Made by a program: the position numbers and the translations under genes. A stretch of 29,648 nucleotides of DNA. Origin: MGBC163016 sp964469815 (GTDB taxonomy: Bacteria; Actinomycetota; Coriobacteriia; Coriobacteriales; Eggerthellaceae). A model generated the notes under the pieces. That model did no database searches, had not been told where the DNA came from, and saw only the letters and a list, made by a program, of their open reading frames with translations. This document shows, piece by piece, positions 16,120 to 22,500 of the stretch. Numbering within the stretch: position 1 is the stretch's first letter; each line of letters opens with the position of its first letter. Location of the stretch: the NCBI GenBank assembly GCA_964469815.1, contig CAYXZC010000018.1, positions 1-29,648 on the forward strand, given 5' to 3'.

Positions 16120-16168
16120 GTCATCTCGACCGAAGTGAGCGAAAGCGAAGCGAAGTGGAGAGATCTAT
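16120..16168 (+). repeat. Repeat A copy 12 (full length)
   Basis: GTCATCTCGACCGAAGTGAG, a GCGAAAGCGAAGCGAAGTGG core, ending GAGATCTAT; nearly identical to the copy at 16221. Confidence 0.9.
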
Positions 16169-16186
16169 AGTATCTGTATTACAAAA

Positions 16187-16213
16187 AGATCCTTCATTAC
16201 GTTCAGGATACAC
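16187..16213 (-). repeat. Repeat A copy 13 (degenerate, inverted)
   Basis: AGATCCTTCATTACG...CAGGATACAC. Confidence 0.5.
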
Positions 16214-16220
16214 ATTCAAT

Positions 16221-16269
16221 GTCATCTCGACCGAAGTGAGCGAAAGCGAAGCGAAGCGGAGGGATCTAT
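16221..16269 (+). repeat. Repeat A copy 14, overlapping the rlmN stop
   Basis: Full-length copy ending GGAGGGATCTAT; its CTA (16266-16268) is the complement of the rlmN TAG stop. Confidence 0.9.
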
Positions 16270-17351
16270 CTCTCAGAGATCTTATTCACCAACTGCCCGC
16301 AAGCACCTGCGATATCAGACCCTTTTGAATAACGAATGCTTACCGGAACACAGCATTCATTCAACCGACCTTCCCAATACTTGATATGCCGTTCAGATGA
16401 GGAATGGAAATCAGAACCATCAACCGTGTTGAATGGGATCAAATTCACATGACACATTAGTCCGTCACAAAAATCAATAAGCTTCTTGAAGTCCTCTTCT
16501 TCATCATTCACACCATCGATCATCAAGTATTCGAGAGTGATCCTTCGATTCTTCCTTTGGTTGTAACCTTGCAAAACCTTCTTCAATTCGGACAAAGGTT
16601 GACCGGATAGTGCCGGCATCAATTCATCACGAGTATCCTGATCAGCAGAATGCAATGATATAGCCAGTCTATACTGCTCCGGCTCTTCAGAGAATCTTTC
16701 TATTCCATCGAGGATCCCGCAGCTGGAAACGGTGATACGCCTTGCTCCGATTTCCAAAACAGAATCGGTGTTGATGCGATGAAGCGCCTTGATCAGTTCT
16801 TCGTAATTCAAGAACGGCTCACCTTGACCCATTGCAACTACATTAGCGACCCGCACATCATCATGATCCTTAGCGAAATCGTCCCGCACTGCAGTGATCT
16901 GATCCACCATCTCACTCGATGAAAGATTGCGAGTGAACCCTCCTTTACCTGTGGCACAAAAAGCACACTTCATCTGGCATCCAGCTTGAGTTGAAAAGCA
17001 CACGGTCAGCCTGTTCTTAGAATTAAACTCATTATCATCATCGATGCCAGCTTCGCGCGAGGAGATTATCCCGACTGTTTCAACCAGTGTACCGTCATCC
17101 AATTTGAATACATACTTTCGAGATCCATCTTCAGAAACACGCTTATCAAAAAGCGAGATCCCGCTCAAAGGGTAATCAAGGGAAAGTTTCTCCCGCAAAG
17201 CTTTTGGAAGATTGGTCATCTCTTCATAAGAGGAAGCATTTCGATTATGAAGCCATTCGAATAATTGCTTCGCCCTGTATTTGGGCTCACCTAGATCTTG
17301 AAAGATCTTCTCAAGTTCAGTAACTTCCAAAGTTTTGATATCAACTGCCAT
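16266..17351 (-). CDS. rlmN: Dual-specificity 23S rRNA/tRNA adenine C2-methyltransferase RlmN
   Basis: Radical-SAM enzyme methylating A2503 of 23S rRNA and A37 of some tRNAs. The 4Fe-4S motif is CQMKCAFC; other marks are MGQGEPFLNYEE, ITVSSCGILDGIERF, LAISLHSADQDTRDELMP and the C-terminal SKGSDIAGACGQL with the mechanistic Cys. It has a hydrophilic insert (SSREAGIDDDNEFNSKN) before the Fe-S strand. ATG 17351 is preferred; a TTG two codons upstream (17357) is also in frame, neither with a ribosome site. It diverges from ddl. The stop codon lies in a repeat A copy, so the last residues may have been altered by the repeat's insertion. Confidence 0.95.
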   Translation of the reverse strand: MAVDIKTLEVTELEKIFQDLGEPKYRAKQLFEWLHNRNASSYEEMTNLPKALREKLSLDYPLSGISLFDKRVSEDGSRKYVFKLDDGTLVETVGIISSREAGIDDDNEFNSKNRLTVCFSTQAGCQMKCAFCATGKGGFTRNLSSSEMVDQITAVRDDFAKDHDDVRVANVVAMGQGEPFLNYEELIKALHRINTDSVLEIGARRITVSSCGILDGIERFSEEPEQYRLAISLHSADQDTRDELMPALSGQPLSELKKVLQGYNQRKNRRITLEYLMIDGVNDEEEDFKKLIDFCDGLMCHVNLIPFNTVDGSDFHSSSERHIKYWEGRLNECCVPVSIRYSKGSDIAGACGQLVNKISER

Positions 17352-17437
17352 TTTCAACCAATCTATATGAATAATAGTTATATATTTCGATCATGATATC
17401 AGGTAAGATGATTCAAAGTGTATACTTCTGGTGAAAG

Positions 17438-18394
17438 TTGGAACAAATGTTCGATAAATATGATCCGAAATCGATAAATGTTGCGTTGCTCGCTGGCGGG
17501 AAAAGCAACGAGCGTCCTATTTCATTGAAGTCCGCAGAAGGTGCAAAAGTAGCCTTGAAACAGGCAGGATATAATGTCGAACAGATCGACCCGGCAAACA
17601 TCGATGACCTGAAGAAGCTCATTGATGGTAATTTCGATGTGGCGTTCCTTGTTCTTCATGGCAAAGGTGGAGAAGATGGAAGCATCCAGGGTTTCCTGGA
17701 AACGATAGGCCTTCCCTATACCGGATCGGGGATTTGGTCTCAAGCTACGAGCATAAACAAATCAAAAGCTAAGCAGAATTACATCCAAAAAGGCATTCCT
17801 ACTCCAGAGGCTCTGACAGTCCATCTAAGCGACAATTATGAAATAGACGATATCTTACTCAAATTGGGTGATAAATGCGCCGTAAAAGCCGCCACAGAAG
17901 GTAGTTCGATCGGAGTATATATCGTAGAAGGCAAAGAAGCCATCGAAAAAGCGATCAACGATGCGCTCGAGATCGATGATACGGTTTTGATAGAGCAATA
18001 CATTTCCGGAGACGAATACACGGTGGCTGTGATCGACACGGAAAATGGAACAGAAGCTCTTCCGGTGATCCAAATAATCCCGCGGGCTTCATCATACGAT
18101 TTCGATTCGAAATACGCTCCCGGCGGATCCGAGCATATCTGCCCGGCTGAGCTGTCCGATGAAAAGACGAAGGAAATGCAGAATTACGCCATAGATGCGC
18201 ATAAATGCTTGGAATGCAGCGGAATATCGCGAAACGATTTCCTTATGGATGAAAATGGAAGCCTTTGGATCTTGGAAACGAATACGCTTCCAGGCATGAC
18301 AGCCACGTCTCTTGTGCCAGATGCGGCAAAAGCTGCAGGAATTCCTTTTTCGAAGCTGTGCGAGAACCTTGTGAATGAGGCTTTGAGCAGGTAA
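17438..18394 (+). CDS. ddl: D-alanine--D-alanine ligase
   Basis: ATP-grasp enzyme making the D-Ala-D-Ala dipeptide for peptidoglycan. Marks: LLAGGKSNERPISLKSA (Glu that binds the first D-Ala), LHGKGGEDGSIQGFLE, GLPYTGSG, the ATP loop AATEGSSIGV, YDFDSKY (the Lys-Tyr pair at the omega loop), and ETNTLPGMTATSLVP. The Tyr argues for D-Ala-D-Ala rather than D-Ala-D-Lac specificity. At 318 residues it is of normal length. TTG 17438 follows GGTGAAAG; ATG 17447, three codons on, is equally possible. A TATACT at 17421 is too close to serve with a usual leader. A repeat B copy begins 9 nt after the stop. Confidence 0.95.
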   Translation: MEQMFDKYDPKSINVALLAGGKSNERPISLKSAEGAKVALKQAGYNVEQIDPANIDDLKKLIDGNFDVAFLVLHGKGGEDGSIQGFLETIGLPYTGSGIWSQATSINKSKAKQNYIQKGIPTPEALTVHLSDNYEIDDILLKLGDKCAVKAATEGSSIGVYIVEGKEAIEKAINDALEIDDTVLIEQYISGDEYTVAVIDTENGTEALPVIQIIPRASSYDFDSKYAPGGSEHICPAELSDEKTKEMQNYAIDAHKCLECSGISRNDFLMDENGSLWILETNTLPGMTATSLVPDAAKAAGIPFSKLCENLVNEALSR

Positions 18395-18402
18395 AAGTGG
18401 GA

Positions 18403-18440
18403 GGTTAAACCAGCCCAAATACCCCGTCCCATTGGGTTAA
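18403..18440 (+). repeat. Repeat B copy 2
   Basis: GGTTAAACCAGCCC...CCCATTGGGTTAA; 38 nt identical, in opposite orientation, to the copy after jag. Confidence 0.85.
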
Positions 18441-18454
18441 GCGGGTTGATACGT

Positions 18455-18476
18455 GTGGGCGATCAAGATCGCCCAC
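18455..18476. terminator. Hairpin after ddl, related to the one after jag
   Basis: GTGGGCGATC, AA, GATCGCCCAC: perfect 10-bp inverted repeat 60 nt after the ddl stop and 14 nt after repeat B. No U-run follows. Confidence 0.5.
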
Positions 18477-18520
18477 TACGGATGTATTGCAGGTAGTCTC
18501 TAGAATCTTGAGGCACGATT

Positions 18521-18529
18521 TGGTAAAAT
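18521..18529 (+). promoter_or_regulatory. Extended -10 for a putative antitoxin RNA
   Basis: TGGTAAAAT, the same extended -10 as in front of gyrB; no good -35. RNA would start near 18536. Confidence 0.4.
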
Positions 18530-18535
18530 CAGAAA

Positions 18536-18611
18536 CACAAGGCGGACGCCGTCGGTCATACAAGTTTGGCAAATAGCCGCTATCCTTGCACGGGGGCGGC
18601 TATTTTGCTTT
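18536..18611 (+). ncRNA. Putative type I antitoxin RNA
   Basis: Predicted short RNA from the extended -10 at 18521 to the hairpin at 18573-18605 and its T-rich tail. It would converge with, and overlap, the 3' end of the toxin-like mRNA on the opposite strand, as RatA does with txpA in Bacillus subtilis. It contains a small hairpin, GGCGGACGCC. No homology to a known RNA can be claimed. Confidence 0.4.
18573..18605. terminator. Bidirectional terminator shared by toxin and antitoxin
   Basis: AAATAGCCGC ... GCGGCTATTT (18572-18581 and 18595-18604 approximately): a 10-bp perfect stem with T-rich sequence on the plus-strand side. The toxin stop codon is in the stem. Confidence 0.7.
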
Positions 18612-18665
18612 AAGCACTACGACGATTATCAGTAGAATGATCAGACTTAAAACCGTCTCGCTCAT
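18600..18665 (-). CDS. Small hydrophobic peptide, probable type I toxin
   Basis: A 21-residue peptide starting MSETV, followed by 13 residues that are all L, I, V or S, and ending KAK: a single transmembrane segment with a basic tail, like Fst/TxpA/holin-like type I toxins. AGGGGGTGAT lies 4 nt before the ATG, a near-perfect anti-16S match; this decides the start over ATG 18671. On the mRNA, CCCCC (complement of 18688-18692) can pair with that GGGGG, hiding the ribosome site, with AAGC/GCTT extending the helix. The stop is inside a terminator stem and a convergent RNA is predicted. Too short for ordinary gene finders. Function is inferred from architecture only. Confidence 0.6.
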   Translation of the reverse strand: MSETVLSLIILLIIVVVLKAK

Positions 18666-18673
18666 AAGCATCA

Positions 18674-18692
18674 CCCCCTAACTCTTCGGGGG
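18674..18692 (-). promoter_or_regulatory. Hairpin sequestering the toxin ribosome site
   Basis: CCCCC, loop GAAGAGTTA, GGGGG on the minus strand; the G-run is the Shine-Dalgarno sequence of the 21-residue peptide. Confidence 0.6.
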
Positions 18693-18791
18693 CTTATCCG
18701 CCTTGCGCAAATCAATAATACATCATTTATAATGAATTTTTCGGTGTATTCATATATTTTCAACATCATATTGATCGTGATATATAGGCGA

Positions 18792-18823
18792 TTAAACCAG
18801 CCCAAATACCCCGTCCCAATGGG
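18792..18823 (+). repeat. Repeat B copy 3
   Basis: TTAAACCAGCCC...GTCCCAATGGG; 31 of the 32 core positions agree with copies 1 and 2, and the flanks differ. Confidence 0.8.
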
Positions 18824-18861
18824 TCGATAGCTCAACCAAAAAGAAGCAGGTCGTTCGTAAA

Positions 18862-18978
18862 GACAGCGAGCGTCACATCCAGCAGTTCAGATTTGCACGA
18901 AAAACCGACGACGTGTACTTAGGTACACGAGGAGGTTTAGCAGTGTGAAGATGAACCACTGGGGTGGCGCGCAGCGTC
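18862..18978. ncRNA. Structured RNA-like long hairpin element
   Basis: No ORF. Read on the plus strand it folds into one long imperfect hairpin: CGTCAC/GTGGCG (18871-18876, 18964-18969), CCAG/CTGG, GTTCA/TGAAC (18885-18889, 18952-18956), a GA/GA tandem mismatch, TTTGCAC/GTGTGAA (18892-18898, 18943-18949), AAACC/GGTTT and CGTGTAC/GTACACG (18912-18918, 18923-18929) closed by a TTAG loop. GAC/GTC near the ends may close the base. Strand is undecided. I cannot assign it to a known RNA family; it could be an ncRNA, a cis-acting leader element or a non-coding repeat. Confidence 0.5.
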
Positions 18979-18984
18979 AATTCA

Positions 18985-19012
18985 TTTCGAAAGCCGTTTT
19001 AGGCTTTCGAAA
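18985..19012. terminator. 11-bp hairpin after the structured element
   Basis: TTTCGAAAGCC, loop GTTTTA, GGCTTTCGAAA; 6 nt after the long hairpin. It has no U-run on either side. A second, A/T-rich hairpin (GGAAATTTTTTGT with ACAAAAAAATTCC, one mismatch) stands at 19025-19055. Confidence 0.5.
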
Positions 19013-19064
19013 CAAGTAAGTTGTGGAAATTTTTTGTTATTCACAAAAAAATTCCGATTTTTCA

Positions 19065-19084
19065 ACCTTAAATCCACCTTAAAT
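19065..19084 (+). promoter_or_regulatory. Direct repeat with 11-bp period (distal)
   Basis: ACCTTAAAT at 19065-19073 and again at 19076-19084. Eleven-base periodicity is typical of OmpR/PhoB-type response-regulator sites. Confidence 0.35.
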
Positions 19085-19187
19085 TTTCGAACGCGATCTA
19101 CCGTTCACAAGAAAGCAAAAAAATTGAAAAAACGCCTGAACGGGGCAAATGCAAAACCGAAAAACACCCCTGTTCTGGGGCGTTCAT

Positions 19188-19225
19188 AAACCCTTCAAAA
19201 ACCCTTCACAATTCCGCTCGGAATT
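19188..19225. promoter_or_regulatory. Operator-like repeats before the surface-protein promoter
   Basis: AAACCCTTCA at 19188-19197 and 19199-19208 (11-bp period), then the palindrome AATTCCG-CT-CGGAATT at 19210-19225, ending 6 nt before the -35 element. Confidence 0.5.
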
Positions 19226-19231
19226 TCTCAT

Positions 19232-19260
19232 TTGAAACTGGAATTTAACCCGCGTATGAT
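19232..19260 (+). promoter_or_regulatory. Promoter of the giant surface-protein gene
   Basis: TTGAAA (19232-19237), 17-nt spacer, TATGAT (19255-19260). RNA would begin near 19267, leaving a leader of about 215-250 nt. The in-frame ATG at 19256 lies within the -10 and so cannot be the start of this transcript. Confidence 0.6.
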
Positions 19261-19273
19261 GCATATTGCTATC

Positions 19274-19315
19274 CGTGTGTACACGTGTGTATACGCGCGC
19301 GCATACATGCGCGTA
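19274..19315. repeat. 42-bp alternating purine-pyrimidine tract
   Basis: Unbroken alternation (CGTGTGTACACGTGTG ... CGCGCGCGCA ... TGCGCGTA), the pattern prone to left-handed Z-DNA under negative supercoiling, just downstream of the presumed transcription start. Confidence 0.85.
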
Positions 19316-19513
19316 AAAGCCGAACGAGATGCAGGAAACAAGTATCTCGATCTGCAGATACCTGCGTACAAAACGGAAAAGCGAAAAGGTAGGAAATATG
19401 CGAAATCCCTAGGGGTAGGGCTTCGCGATCGACTCGTTTCCACATGGGTGCGCTCTGTGTATCCACAAAGGGAAAAGTCGATGGAAATGTTGGGGAAAAG
19501 AAAAGGTAAAACA

Positions 19514-22500
19514 ATGGGTTACGACGAATTCATGCTCGATCAGGGAATGGAGACTCCCTCTACGAGCAGCATCGCAACTAAGCAGATCGATACTGCGAAT
19601 CATGCAGATCACCAAAAGCAGAAAGCGAAAAAGCGAAAGAGCAAAAATCGCACTATAGCATGCATCGATCCCAAAGCATCAGTAAAAGGATCGACATCCC
19701 GGCGCGCCCGCGCAGGAAAGTTCGCCCGCACGGCCACCGCTGCAGCTCTCGCACTCGTAACCACCCTCGGCGGCGCAACCGCAGCGTTCGCCCAATCAAA
19801 CGTCTCCATCCTTTCCGATTCCGTCCAACTCACCAACACCAACTCCGACGCCAACTCTACCCCGGGCAACAATAACAACAACGACAACGCAAGCGCCGCC
19901 CCAACCGGCACTTCCAACAACGGACAGCAGATCAACGTACAAGAGCGCCTGATCACGCCCGATTCCAGCAACACCGTTTCGGGAACCATGTCGATCTTCT
20001 CCAGCGGCGAGGTCTTCGAAGCCGATGGCCTGATCTATCGCTTCCTGACCCCGAACACCGCTGGCACCGCCAATACCGCAACCACGGTTGCGCTCGTCGG
20101 AATCTCGCAGGCCACCCAAGGCCTCGACGCCATCGACATCCCTGCCACGGTGACCACCGGCGGAACAACCTACACGGTCACCGCCATCGGTGAAGAGGCC
20201 GCAACCGCAGCCATCGCCGAACTCGACGGCATCGCCCAGGACAGCCCCGCGCTCGGAACCGGCGCCGGCCTCGATGCCACCACAACCACGCCGATCGACG
20301 GCGCGCTCGGGTCCAACATCGAGCAGATCACGCTCCCCTCTACTATTAAATATGTAGACGTCGACGCGCTCGCCGCTTTCGATAACCTCAAGACCATCGA
20401 GGTCGACCTCGAAAACGAAACCTTCGCAAGCTACGACGGCCTGCTTTACACGCACGACCACACCCAGCTGATCACCGCCCCGGTTGCGAAGGACACCGCC
20501 GCCGTCATCCCGGCAGCAACAACGTCCATCTTCGCCCCGGGCATCTGCTACGCCACGGCGCTCCCCGGCTTCGCGGTCGAAGCGCCCGAAACCGGCAACG
20601 CCATGGAGGCCAACTTCGTAACGGATGGTGAAAGCCTCTACCGCATCATCGCGCCCGAGAACGTGCGCGCGAACAACCGCAACGCCACCAACACCAGCGC
20701 CGCCGTGGCCTGGCGCGCGGCCGGCGCGGGCAACGCAACGGTCATCCCGCAAAACGTCGCCCTCGGCGAGCGCCGCGTTCCGGTCACCACCATCGACGCC
20801 GGCGCATACGTGGCATCGGCCACCGCCAATCCCAACACGCCGAACAATCAGCTGAAGTCCATCATCAGCCTAGCGCAAATACAGGCCATCGCCACTCCCG
20901 ACATCATCGAGCTCGAAGGCGAACAGGTCCAGAACAACCCCGGCGCCTTCGCCGACAGCACGCTCACCTTCGCAACGGTGGCGCTGCCCGACGCCAGCGA
21001 GGCCAACACAGCGGTCTGGCAGGCAGCCGGCTTCACCACCTTCGCAACATCGGGTGAAGCGGGTGAAACCGAAACCACCAACACTACTACTAATGGTTCC
21101 GGCCAAATAACAGGTGAAGGCCAACTCGTCCAACCGGGCGAAGAAGAGCTTCCGCAGGCTCCCTCGGGTGAAGGCGAAAGCACCGCCACGGTCGGCCTGA
21201 CCTACACGCTGCAGCCCGACATGACGCTCGAGGTTTCCTGGCAAGGCCGCGCCAGTTTCGCCAGCCGCCTGGAGATCCCCTCCAGCGCCACCATCAACGG
21301 CGTCGCCTACCCGGTCGCACGCATCGCGCCGAACGCTTTCGCCGGCTCGGCAACGCTTGAGACCCTCGTGCTGCCGAATTCCGTGAAATCCATCGGCGAA
21401 TCCGCCTTCGAAGGCGCAAGCAGCCTTCGCACCGTGCAGCTCTCGACCAGCCTGCGCGTCGTCGGTTACCGCGCATTCGCGAACACCGCCATCGAAGAGC
21501 TGTGGCTGCCGGCGTCCGTGAACGCCGTTGGCGGCGAAGCGTTCGCCAACTGCGCGAACCTCAAATCGCTCGTTGCCCGCGGAAGCATCGCAACCGTCGC
21601 GGACAGCGCGCTTTCCGGCTGCACGGGCGTGCGCGTCTTCGTCCCCGAAACATCGTCGGCCGATTCCGCATGGTCCGCCGCGCGCGGCCTGCCGGCTGCC
21701 GGCAACACCATCGTGGCCTATGGCCTCACGCTGCCGGCCGATCCGCTCGCGCTCACGCAGGGCGAAACCGCATCCATCTACTCCACCACTCCTGCGCCTG
21801 CCGCCGAAGAGCCCGTCGTGGGTGAAGACGGCACCGTCACGGGTGAAGAAGTATCGGCAGCGGGTGAAGCCGAGGCCGAGGAGATCGCCCGCGATCTGTC
21901 CGTGCTCACGCAAGCCGGCATCACGACGGCATACTCATATCCAGCAAGCGATATCTCGGTAACCACCGACGGCACGGTGCGCGCCTACGAGCCTGGCACC
22001 TCCGAGGTCGTAGCCACCAGAAGCCTGTCGGGAATAGCGCTCACATCCGCCACGCGCTCGGTCGAGGTCGCAGCCGCGCCCGCACCCGAAGCGCCCGCCG
22101 ACGAGCAGCAGCCCGCCGACGAAGCCACCGAGGGTGAAGGCACCACCGACCAGCCCGACCAACCCGCAGCGACCGACTACTCGTCCTACACACCGGCAGA
22201 TCTCGCCGCCGCACCCGCGCAGCTCACCGATGACGAGTTCGCGAACATGGTCGAAACGCTTGGCCAGGCGCGCCTCGTTGCGCTCATCGGCGCCATGACT
22301 GACGAAGACCGCGAAGCATTCCTCGATGCCCTCACAGCCGAAGGCGCCGAGGCCAAGCTCGAAGCGCTCACGAACATCCTCGGTGATGAAGGCATCGCCA
22401 CGCTCACAGGCAGCGAAGCCACCACCGCCGACGAAGGCGACGGCACCGGCGGCACCGGCTCCACCGATGGCACAGAAGGCGGCGAAGTCGTCTTCGGCTG

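Noticed and set aside
19256..19258. Upstream in-frame ATG as start of the giant surface protein
   Set aside because: The frame is open from 19190, but this ATG lies inside the -10 of a good promoter and would translate the alternating tract; no ribosome site precedes it.
19457..19465. DnaA-box-like GTATCCACA upstream of the surface gene
   Set aside because: A single isolated site with a mismatch, 12 kb from the origin; expected by chance.
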